64,000 bases of DNA. It comes from Myrmaecium sp. VS I D KN 1 (lineage: Eukaryota; Ascomycota; Dothideomycetes; Valsariales; Valsariaceae). The stretch lies in the NCBI GenBank assembly GCA_019775845.1, contig JADQAV010000002.1:620001-684000 (forward strand). Reading direction: 5' to 3'. The position numbers were made by a program, and so were the translations under genes. The notes under the pieces are model-generated. The model saw only the letters and a program-made list of their open reading frames with translations. It was not told the origin of the DNA and did no database searches. Shown here piece by piece: positions 1-10,263 of this stretch (position 1 is its first letter; each line of letters starts with the position of its first letter).

Positions 1-2
1 GC

Positions 3-1382
3 CTCCAGATCTGCAAAGACGAACAGCGAAGCAATTCACGCGCGTGGAACGAGTTTTACTCGATGATTGCCAAGATAATCGAGCTCGGAGTTGAAGAGAC
101 CGCACTACTACTGAACGCCGGCTTTTTCCATTTCGCCTTGCGTATTCTATGCGTGGAAAAAGACGAAGAGCTTCGAAATATCAACCTTGTCGCTTGGAGA
201 GCCGTCGAAAAGCGCCGCGGCATCATCTTCAATGGACTAATTGAATTAGTGTACAGGTTTCTGCATCGGATGGACCTTGGATCGAGGCCTTTGAAGTATG
301 CTAACAGCTCCGAGAGATATAACCCTGCCACAAGGCTCTTTCGATTATCCGAAGCGGAATGGGGTTATCTCACTGACTGGAATCATACGGATAAAGGGTA
401 TACGCTTCTGCTCAGGATCTTCGACATATACAACTTCATCAGGTGCCCCGTCGCGATACCTGAAGAAATGATCAAGTTCTTACTGTCGGCCGCACCACCA
501 CGCAGTGACATCATACACAGGATTCAGATGACTTTCACAACAGCAATCAATGAGACGGCGCCAGCGTATGTAACGCCTCATATACAGGCCGCAATAGCAT
601 TATGCAGTTCCTCCCCATCCGCGACCGATATAATGGGTATCATCCAGGCCGTTTCCCGGAATACAAGTCAACTGAACGGGGCAGCTGGAGAGGTACATCT
701 GGAATTCTTCCATAAATTGGCGTCGATGGTGAACCATAATCTGGTCCCTCCTGCTGGGGTTGACTGTCAGGAATGGTTTTACTTTCAGTGCATCAACGTA
801 GCTCACGAATGGGGCCCCAATTTGTTGACTTACGAGGACTATATGGTTCGTCAGGGCTGTGAAACGCTTCTGCTCCATTTACTCGTCCGATGTGAACTGG
901 CTAGCACTGAAAACGAGGTGGTTGAGAACGGGCACTTTCAAGCAATCAGGAAAACGGCCCGAGCAATCATGACCCGAATCAACGACCTGCGAATCGAAAA
1001 TGTCTCGCGAACCTACATCGAACCGGCGAAGCGGGCTTTAGATGTGCTAATGACAGAAATCGATAACCCTGCAACTTCTGGCGTCGGTGGAGATGCTGAG
1101 CAGTCGGACGTGAAGAAATCCTCTACGGACGCAGCATTGTTGCAGAGATACAATGCCTTGGTTCACAATATCCTCCCGGAATGGCCAGTCGACGACGATG
1201 ATCTCATTGGTAGTGGGAATGGTGAGCTGATTCCATTTTCTACTCGTCTATAATATTCTTTTCTATGGAGCCTGAACAGCAATGACTCACACAATGCCCA
1301 TGGCTGGTCAACAGAAGCCCTTGACGATAGCGAATACGACACGAGCGACGAGTTAGACGATTCTTTGGCCACGGACGCTTGA
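3..1382 (+). CDS. Large ubiquitin C-terminal hydrolase-like protein, C-terminal part (5' partial)
   Basis: The reading frame is open from the window edge (first full codon at base 3), so only the last 428 residues are visible. Coding runs 3-1221 and, after a 93-bp intron at 1222-1314 (donor GTGAGC, branch-like tgactcac, acceptor caacag), 1315-1382. Without splicing the frame stops at 1251-1253. Splicing instead adds an acidic tail (ALDDSEYDTSDELDDSLATDA), which supports the model. The helical text (NSRAWNEFYSMIAKIIELG, EETALLLNAGFFHFALRIL) resembles the C-terminal alpha-helical region (the DUF3517-type segment) of very large fungal ubiquitin-specific proteases related to USP9X. That assignment is from memory of the family. 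The protease core with its Cys and His boxes would lie upstream, outside the window, so the enzyme call is an inference. Confidence 0.6.
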
Positions 1383-2328
1383 GTTCACGCCATCAACTAC
1401 TTTGGCACTGATCTTCGATAGCGGGTGCTGTTCTCTACCGAATCACGTACATACCTACCGTGCAGCCTTTCATAGCTCCCATGCTTCCGTCGGTGTAGCG
1501 GCGTTTGGGGAAAAAAGGGGGAGTGGGCAAGGGAAGCAAAAGAAGTGGAATTTGGAAAAAGAGCTCAGAGCTCATGACTGGAACAGGGTCTCTTTCTCAC
1601 ACGGTACTTTTTGTTTGGGAAAAGGAGTGCATCCACCGGTCACTGAAAGCGGAAACGAATGTTAGGTGTAAAAGACGACACAGACACAGCGTCAATATTC
1701 GGGGGGCGGGTGCAATCGTACTCCATGATTCATGTCCGCTCCCCTATTATCTTTTCTTGCTTTTGCATATTTCATCTGTGTCTTTTCTTTGGCAAGCATT
1801 CCATGTCTTCTTTTCTTTCTATCGCTAAAGTCTATGCTGAAAGGAAAGGATTGAAAGGCGTGTTCCTTTTATTTTTTTTTTTTTTCTTTCTTTTCCCTTT
1901 TCTAATAAGGGGACGAAAACACCCTTTCCCTTCCTTCCCCTAGGACTCATTGCATTTCGCTTAGGAAACCATGGGTTCCTTTGCCTTGTCGGTGTAGCGC
2001 GAGTTTATTCCAGAAGGCGAGAGGTGGAAAGGTAGAAGACAGATGTAAAAGTCGGAGAGAGCAAGTCCACGAGTGGCGTCATAGCGAGCAGAAGTAGTAG
2101 CTGTAGTAGCTGTAGTAGTAGTTTTAAGGAAGGCGACAGTAAATGTACAGAACAGGGCCCTCGCCTTCTTCTTTCTTCTTTCTCATAAGTTTCCTTCCGC
2201 GTCTTTCCCGCCTATCATACACATGCAAACCCACACCATACTATACAACATACATAGCCCTTCGCAACAAATCCACAACGCGAACCTCCTCCCATCCCCA
2301 CCCATCCCACCCCAACCCCCCCGCCGTC
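1383..2328. other. Convergent intergenic region
   Basis: This 946-bp spacer lies between two genes that converge on it. It holds a poly-T/pyrimidine run near 1868-1900 and a TAG/TGT trinucleotide microsatellite near 2090-2125. I see no coding sequence. Presumably it contains both 3' UTRs. Confidence 0.6.
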
Positions 2329-2889
2329 CTAAACCGCAACCGTTTTCAACTGCACGCCATGCCAGCCCGCGATCTCGTCGCGGAGGACCTCGTTGACGAG
2401 CTTGTGCTGGCGGACGACGGGGAGACCCCGGAAGCGGGCCGAGGCGATCGCGATCGCGTACATGCTCCCGCACCCGCCCGAGACGTCCTGCACCTCGAGG
2501 CTGGAGGGGGACAGCGCGCCGGCGAGCTTGGTGAAGATGGCCTGCTCCGCGGGGTTGAGGTGCGGGGGTGGGGGGAGCGTGGAGGCGTTGGTGGAGGTGT
2601 TGGGGGCGCCCGCGGCGCCGGAGGTGATGGTGCCGAGCGGTGTGCTTGTGGTGGAGGTGGTGGAGGTGTTGCTATTGTTGTTGTTGTTGTCGTTGTTGTT
2701 GTTTCGGAGGAGGGCGGTAGTGGAGAAGAAGAAGGCGGTGCGTGGAGGAGCGGGAGCTGTTGTTCGTGTGCTCGTTATTCGCGGCGCGCTTGCTGCGGTC
2801 GGTCTGATTGTGCGCGCGAGGGAGGCGGCGTGTGAGTGGTGGAGGAGGCAGGTGGCGGCGCGCTGCGCGAGGGCTCTGGAGGGTGCCAT
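2329..2889 (-). CDS. BOL3: Mitochondrial BolA-like protein 3
   Basis: A single-exon 186-residue protein. Residues 1-60 are rich in Ala, Arg, Ser and Thr with almost no acidic residues, as expected of a mitochondrial presequence. Residues about 65-85 form an Asn/Thr low-complexity stretch encoded by a (GTT)n tract at 2665-2702. The BolA domain is at about 110-180 and shows VQDVSGGCGSMYAIAI followed by RQHKLVNEVLRDEIAGWHG. The GGCG cysteine and the helix histidine are the residues that bind [2Fe-2S] clusters with monothiol glutaredoxin in BOLA3/Bol3. In that family the protein helps deliver Fe-S clusters to lipoate synthase and other mitochondrial 4Fe-4S enzymes. The ATG at 2889 is chosen because it begins the presequence. 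The family call is firm; the Bol3 versus Bol1 choice rests on the GGCG motif and the presequence. Confidence 0.88.
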   Translation of the reverse strand: MAPSRALAQRAATCLLHHSHAASLARTIRPTAASAPRITSTRTTAPAPPRTAFFFSTTALLRNNNNDNNNNNSNTSTTSTTSTPLGTITSGAAGAPNTSTNASTLPPPPHLNPAEQAIFTKLAGALSPSSLEVQDVSGGCGSMYAIAIASARFRGLPVVRQHKLVNEVLRDEIAGWHGVQLKTVAV

Positions 2890-5800
2890 GGCGGATTGCG
2901 GCTCTCTTGTTCTTCTTCGCTTTTGCTGCTCACTCTCCCGGATGTGTGGGGTCAGAGGTGAACTCCTCTGCGGTGCGGCGGGGGAGATTTGCTGTCGGTG
3001 GTGTTGCTGGTCCTCGAAGCTTGTTGGATAGAAGCGCGAGAGCTGGTGGTAGAGGCAATGCTTACAATTGCCTGGAAGCGGTAGGTGGTTGATGGTGTAG
3101 CGTAGTCAATGGTATCCGGATCGTGAGGAAGTGTTTATGTCAGTCCAGATCCCAGAAAAAGTCCCTTCGAATCTCCGGGAAGCTTGGGCCATGGATGTCC
3201 GAGGCTCCCAGGCGGCCAATGAGTGAAGCCTCATTGATAAGGCATGAACAGACCGCCGAGGGATGTTTGCATCTGCTGCAAACACGACCGAAAGGAGACA
3301 GACAAGCCTCTCGGCCTTCCGGGACCTCCGCCCTCCGCCCTCCGCGTTTCCCCGGTCTCCGTGCGCCGTCCCCCGTCCTCCTCCGCACTCCCCACTGCGG
3401 TGGAATGATTGATGATTCACCATCGTCGATGCCTTTTCGCCACCACCGCACGTCCAGACTTCGCCCTCGCCCGAGCACGGCGTCTGTTGGGAACGTCGAC
3501 AACAACACAGCAGCGTGCGGGTGACATCGGCGCACGGAGAAATGCGTGAAGGGTGATGAGCGGGCGATCATGATGGAAAGTTTCGTTCATCCAACATGCG
3601 AGTGAACGCAATCACCCTGCCCGCTCTCGACGATCCAGACGTTCGGGCACACTCGGAGTAGTAAGCGGCAGCAGGCACACGGCGGTACGGAAGGGAGTGT
3701 GGCATCCTTTCTCCTCCCTTGACGATGGGGAAATGTGGAGATGAGGTAGATAGGCTGCGTGCTGTGTTGCTCGTCGCCTCCTCACCTCTGGTGGATGACA
3801 CCCTCTCATCTGTGGCAGAAGGGCAACATCCCCGCCCATCCATGGTGTTGAGGCGTTTCGTTGCATTGCTCGGCGGTCGCCGCGGCCGCGTACCGGTACC
3901 GAGCAGTTTACTCACATCTTGGCCTGGACCTGGACGGCACGTCCGAGTCAAGCAGTTCAGCTCTCCTCGTCTGACCAAGCAAACCTCACTCTCCATCCCT
4001 ATTCCGATCTACCCGGCACCGGCTTTCCACTCTTGGCTCAACAAACGGCGGCGGCGATTGCAGACAATCTCTCTCATCCTGGAAGCCATCCTGGGTTCAT
4101 CCTGGGACCTAGCCCTTGCTACAGGTCTCCACCTCCACCCTTGGCTCGACTCCGATCCCCTCATCAGCCGAAAATATCCCTGAGGATGGGCGGAGTTGCG
4201 CAAGATTGCTGCAGAGCCTCCGCCCTGGGCTTGCAGGAAAGACCAGGCAAACCCCCCCTCTCACGCCACACGCGAAGACACCCTCTTCGAAATCCTTCGA
4301 ACATCTCTGCCAAAGCAGCGAGCTGGACGGCGTGGAAGATCCTGAGGTCAGGCCGCAGACGATGACGCTCCGAGGCGTTCTGTCAATGTTGCACGTTCGA
4401 ACGGCTGGCGCTGTGTCAGTTGTGTCAAGTTGGCCGTTTGGCGCTGATCAAGACGAACTCTCCTCCGCCGATGGTGGTTGTCGTTTCGGAGCACCGAACG
4501 CAGGACATTGATATGCATGCTGATAGAGGGAGAATCTGGCCCTAATCACCAACCCTTGAGCGCTTGCGTGTGGTGGTGGTGGTGATTGCTGCAGATGCAA
4601 AGGTGGAGAGCGCCACGCGTGCAAGCCACCCACCCATGCCCTGGTTTCAAGGGTCTCCCGCTTGCAGCCGCCGGTCGGTCCAAATCAACTGTTTGGGACA
4701 TCGTGCTGAATTCCCCAGCCCCTCTTCCCCTCTCCGCCTCGAACGGTGCCGGGAAGGGCAGTGATTTCGCTACAGACACACATCCACCCTACACGAACAC
4801 ATCCCTTCTTCGGTCCTACACCTGGGTCGTCGGCCGACTCACTTCAACACCACCAAGCCGCCGAGCCTCCTCCTCCTCCTCCTCCTCCTGAAATAACCTT
4901 TCGGCTATCATGCATGCATGTCGCCAGATGCTGTCCATATCAACGCCATATTTTTACTCCACCAACGCCTTGTCGGGAGGTATGTATGTATGTTCCCTGC
5001 GGATATTGATCCAGGTTGCATGCAGTTCTCTCCGCTCCCCTCTCTCCGCACTCTGCCTTCCCCTCCGTTAATCCCCGAGGAATATGGTGAAGAAAGACGA
5101 ATAAGAAACCGAGCCAAAAGAGATATACCAGGGGGCTCTCCGCACAGAGATACGGAGACATACAGGACTGTGGAGTCGACGAACTCTGCACTTTTGAACC
5201 GCAGCAGCAGCAAGCAGCAGCAGCCACCTGCCGGCACATTCCATTCCCATTCCCATTCTCTCACCAGCCGCCGGTCAAGAGGCGAGGCAGTAGGTTCAAG
5301 CTCCTGCTCCCCGTGCTCACGCCACGCGGAGGATCCCATATGTACTTCGTTGACTTGCCGGTATGTACTCTCTACATACTCTAGCAGAAGTTGCGCGAGC
5401 GTCGTCCCATCGCGTATCTCACACTCGCCGGTCCCCGGGGTGTATCTTAATCGATCAAACCCGCTTATCTCAAGGGAGTACATCATCTCTTTTCTTCCTC
5501 TCCCCCCTCCTGTATCTTTCGTTTTTTTTCTCTGTTTTTGGCTATGAGTAGTTATCAGGCGAGAAGTGGGAAGAAGTGACCATCTATCCATCCGGGATTC
5601 AGCAATCCTAGCGTCGTCAACAACAACGAAATCTATGGAGTAAGTCTTTCTAGGGGAACTAGGAAAGGGGTACGTATCTGAAGGAAGAGAGGGGAGCTAG
5701 ATATCAGCAGTTGAGATAGTTTGAAATGTCACTACTCGTACGTTTATCCGCACGTATAGAAGCTGCGATATGAACTCCCGTTTTCCTTGTACCCTTCCAG

Positions 5801-5930
5801 GCGATGCTTTCACTACTGTAGATAGATATCTTTCAAATTCCCTCCCAGACTGCCGTCGCCATCTACTCGAATATAAATCCGTTGAGTATCTTGTCGATCT
5901 TCTCTTGTTGTCTCTTCTTCTGCCTAATTA

Positions 5931-5944
5931 GGCACTCCACCTCC
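5931..5944. promoter_or_regulatory. MADS-box (Mcm1-type) palindrome
   Basis: The perfect 14-bp palindrome TGCCTAATTAGGCA has the core CCTAATTAGG, which matches the Mcm1/SRF-type P-box consensus. The match is seen directly. Occupation by a MADS-box factor such as McmA is inference. It lies about 3 kb upstream of the BOL3 start and far from GAC1. Confidence 0.4.
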
Positions 5945-6464
5945 TACTGGAGCTGAAAGAAGAGATAGAGAAGGATAAAAAAAAAGAAAGAGAACAAGAG
6001 ACATCACAACGACAGTGACGAAAGAGAAGAAGAAATACATCTCTTATTAATGCTATATGTACTGCTACTGCTTACTACCTACTGTCGTTGCCGCTGTCGC
6101 TTCTTTTGCTCTGATATCCCATCCCGCCGGAAAGATACGGGAGGAGAGGGGTCTCGCTCGCTCGTCGTGCGGCGGTGCCTCCACCCCCACTTCTGTACCC
6201 ACCTTGAGGTACCCACATCCAGCGCGGCACGGACGGGGGGCTTTCGCCCGGCCGGAGCAAGGCTCCGTTCGCTCGGTCGCAGCATCTGATACGTCCGTAC
6301 CCGGCGTCGCGTCTCACGGCTTCGACCTGAGTCTCTACGACGACGGAGTAGTACGTTGCTTTTCATCATGTCAAAAGGACGCACGAATGGACACTCGGTG
6401 ATACCGGTGTGCGATGTGAGGGCGCGGTAGAAGAGACCTTTTTTTTTACTTTTTTTGTTCGTTT

Positions 6465-6790
6465 TTATCTTTTGTTTCTCTTTCTTCTTTCATGCTTTAG
6501 GCGAATAATTCGCCGCGTTTTCCTACATAAATAGGCAGCCGGAGACCAGCTACTCTTCAAGGTTTCGCGGTCAGTCCAAGGCGACATCATGCGGTCAAGC
6601 GTCTGATAAAACTTGATATTCGCAAAGGCGACCATGTAGGCTTCAGAGGTGGTCCTGAGAACCCGACGGAGAGCCGCCAAATGCGCATCGTCGGATCCGC
6701 GCAGGAAGCCGAGAAGAGAGAGGGGATCGAACGTCTTGAAAGATCAAATCCATAATCGCGGCGATCACGGCGACTGTTTCAAACTGAGGC
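6465..6790 (-). pseudogene. Isolated protein-like fragment, possibly a decayed gene
   Basis: On the minus strand, 6465-6742 reads FDPLSLLGFLRGSDDAHLAA, then a stretch ending SWSPAAYL, with balanced globular-protein composition unlike the surrounding low-complexity ORFs. Just upstream (about 6738-6790) another frame reads FETVAVIAAIMDLIFQ, also protein-like. The two would join only through a +1 shift around 6735-6740. A splice-like acceptor (cctgcctcag) precedes the upstream piece, and a donor-like GTAAGC lies near 6866, but I could not build a continuous exon set with a start codon. I do not recognise the family. It may be an exon of a gene I cannot model, a relic, or chance. Confidence 0.3.
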
Positions 6791-9700
6791 AGGCAGAAAA
6801 AGCATGTACGGGAAAACGAGAGAAAGGATCAAAACACATGTGAAGCGCGCGAGTAGAAGCCGCTTACCAGCGGCCTTTTTTTTCTGAGGTGACCTGATAT
6901 ATATATCCAAAAAACAGATCAAGGAGGAAGCGGCGGAAAGGAAGGAATGATAGCCGCGGGGCTAGACTGTTTGATGTGCATTTCCTACTGACTCGTAGAT
7001 AGGGAGGTGGTGGGGTGTGGCCCCTTGGGGGTTCCGCCAGGAGCCGGAGCCGCAACGTGAAAGAGGACGTGAGCACAGGGGGGCGGCTGGGTGTCACACG
7101 GCCTTCTTGCGGCGCTGCTGCGCACGCGCACGATGTGGGGGGTTTGAAAGGGATCGTTGCGGTCGTGCGCCTCGTTTCGTTTCGCTTCGTTTCGACCTAC
7201 CGTTGTCGTCGTCGTCGCGTAGGGAGAGGGTGTGGTTCCGAATTGGGGTAAGAAAAGTGTGTGCGAGTGAGAAGGTGAAAGGATCAAAGAGGACTGCTGA
7301 AAAAGAGTAACGTGACATGGGCCTGTGGTTGCGCAATGCACACACGCTGTGATCGTGATAGGGAGAGGAGTGATAGGGAGCAGCGTACGGTCGTTGCGGC
7401 TGTGTGGAACTGATGAAAACAAAAGAAAGACATGGAAGGGCAGATAAGACGATTCTTCAGGACTGTCGCGTTAACAACAGGACAGAAGAGAATCGTTGGA
7501 TATAGATGCTGTCTGACGCAGTCAATATGCACGTCAGTACTATCTTAATCTGGAGGAGACGCAGGGAAACGTTGATCAACGGTCGCTTCTTTATCATTTT
7601 TGTGGGGAAAAAAAGAGCCAGGCAGTGAGTGGTGGAGGTGCCCGGCCGGATGTTCAGGGCCCGGGCGGGCGAGCAGATCGGAGGCTGGCCGGTCCGACGA
7701 GGCTGGAGAGTGAGTGCGCTTGATTTGTGAACAACATACAGTACTGTTAGGAAAGCGTCGAAGTGCGTCAAGAGCTGATGAAACGGTGTTCGGATCGCCG
7801 CTGGACGTTGCCGTGACGCCATAGCAGGCGTGACGAGTTACAACGCTGAGATGTACCCGTTCGATCGCGAGCACCCCGGACCGCGATGGGCGCAGCCCAA
7901 GCCTGGTCCGAACTGGTGTTGGAAGCGCCTGGATATTGATCCTTTCGCCTCCCCGCCCATCCTCAGCTGCTTTGCTCAACACCTGTTGGACTGTGCTCAT
8001 GATGATGCCCGCACTCTATCGCCGTTGTTCGCTTGCTGCCGTCAAGTATGCTATGTAGGTGGCGGCATGTTCACCAGCGCCGCGCTGCAAGGCGTGCTGA
8101 CTTGCATGCTTCCGGCCGCTGCTGTGCTCGTTCATCCTCTCCAAATTCTCAGCTTCTAGGCGACGGTCGTCCTCAGCAGAACTTGGCGAGCATGGTCTGT
8201 TCGACGGCGGTCCCCGGTATGGGTGGCAGAGGTAATATATGGCCCGGACACAAGATGACGCAGTCCGCTTCGGATCGTCATCGCTTCGAGCTGAAAGGCT
8301 GCAGAGAGCTGCCGGGCTTACACGGTTCGGTCGGTGCAAGGATGGTTGGGCTGGGGGCTCTCGGAAAGTTAAATTAATTGCAGAAGGGAGGGAGGTGGGA
8401 ATACTGACCGGACGAAACGAAAAAGGGAGGTTGGACGGGCGGGAGATGAACGTGAAAAGTATCTTGAGGTTGCGAGGGAACGGGGGGAAGGGTGAAGAAC
8501 GAGCGATGTGGTGGAACATCTGGAAAGGTACGTATGTATGTAGCAGGTAGTACCTAAATTTACCACCCACACGTCGTCCAGACAAGTCGAACCGAGGACG
8601 GAGGAGGGAGAACTCGAGTCGAGCCTGTCCGTGCCGTCGCTCCCGTCCCGTTTCCATCTCAACCCCACCGGACGGGGGCGAAGCGATGGCGATGGCGATG
8701 GCGATGACGATGGCGGGCACGTCGACCAGTGGTCTAAGCAGCAGTGTGGGGATGCGGGGAAAGGAGCAGGAAGATGCAGGTGTGGACGGGCTTGCCTCGA
8801 ATAACGTTGGTTAGATACCAGCTAGGATCCTGTTCCCACAGCCCCCCCCCTCCCGGCTCATCGTTACTGTTGGGGACGGCTCACCTACTGGTTGCTCTGC
8901 GACGCCCCCCGGATAAAGTTTAAGTTCGAAAGAGGGAAAGGGGAAGGCAAGGGAAAGGCAAATCAAGGCGTGCTTTATGCTTTAGATGCCCTCACGAACT
9001 GCTGGGTGCCAATGGATATGTCGCCTTATCTCTCGACCGCCCCGCCTTTGCTCGCAGCAGAGCAAGCGATGAGATGTTGCATCGAAGGCTGGGGTAAAGC
9101 TTAACCAAAAATAATGTATACGGTGGATCTCCACTTCGCGTCCGGTTACACTTCCCCTCTCGCCTTTCGGATCCCCCAAAAAGGCGCTCAATCCCGTTTG
9201 ACGGCGCGCGCGCCCTGCATTCGTCCCAGGTACATCCGGAGACGTACAGTAAACACACAAAGAGGGAATGGACCACACCTTCTTTTCTATCGCGAACCTA
9301 CAGTGCCTACCTCCTTCCGCTTTCTCATCACCATCATCACCATCGGCTTTCGTAGAATCCCCATCCTTGGCCCCTGCCGGTTCGAATCTATTGGTGCGTT
9401 TGATGGGCAAGGCTTGGGATGTGGATAGGTCGTAGTCTATAGGAAGGCGGTAGCTTAAGTGAGAGGAGCGCACATACATATTGTACCCCACGGTGCTGAG
9501 AGTGGAGAAAAGACGAGTGTGGGGTACATTGTGAGGGGGAGGAGAGGAGGATGAATGCGGGGTTGAGGTGAGTGGGGAAGGGTGCAGTGCTTCCTCATCT
9601 GAATGAGTAACCTTGCTCAAGTTTCCCTTTCGCGACACACCTCCAGGTGGTGGATGTGCACGAGAAGGGCAAAGGGCCGTGCAGGGCTTCCGAGTTGTTG

Positions 9701-10244
9701 TTTCATGCCCCGGTCATGGTCTATGCCCTACCTACTTTAGGAGTACCTACTGGATTTACTTCCCCCATCAGAATGCATGCATGTTAGTCGCAATAGAAAT
9801 ATGTATAATCGACCTCCTAGACCCACGGCGGTGCATTTCCCGGCTCCGCCTAAGAAGTCAAGCACGCCCGGGCATGGCCACGTCGACATAACTAAGGATG
9901 ATGGGTACGGTGGTGGAGAAGGAGAAGAAAAATTTTGAAACGGAGGAAAGGTGTTGATGCGTTGTAGGCTGGGTGTTTGGGCAGAAATGGTGGGGAAATG
10001 CGATGACGTAGGGGTGGATGCGACATTGACCACCTCGAAAAATCTTCCTCTGACGGGTACTGATGAGGTGTACTCGTCGGCCTCAGCTCCCCAAAGATGC
10101 CATTGAACAACGAAGCCGCAAAAGAGATGCAAGTCATACGGTACTAAGACGTGCAGATGTCACAAGACCACCGTGACCGCACTGTTTCGGATCGCTAGCC
10201 AAGCAGAATCGTAAAGTCCGCTTGTCGCGCGGATATCAGAAGAA

Positions 10245-10263
10245 GATAACTTAAAAAGTTATC
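10245..10263. promoter_or_regulatory. Facing pair of GATA sites in an inverted repeat
   Basis: GATAACTT and AAGTTATC form a perfect 8-bp inverted repeat around a 3-bp spacer, so that two GATAA motifs face each other. Paired GATA sites are typical targets of fungal GATA factors (AreA, NsdD and SreA types). Function here is inferred. Confidence 0.35.

Noticed and set aside
4908-5591. 227-codon minus-strand ORF
   Set aside because: Low-complexity Ser/Leu/Cys-rich text overlapping a similar ORF on the plus strand (4918-5547); both are translations of CAG and CT-rich DNA.
8016-8720. 234-codon minus-strand ORF starting MPAIVIAIAIAIA
   Set aside because: The start is the translated GATGGC microsatellite and the rest is Ser/Pro/Arg noise with no motif.
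9376-9395. tRNA B-box-like sequence ggttcgaatc
   Set aside because: No A box, anticodon arm or acceptor stem can be folded around it.
8982-9638. 218-codon minus-strand ORF
   Set aside because: A short stretch (AKDGDSTKADGDDGDEKA) looks protein-like, but the remainder is noise and there is no splice model or family.
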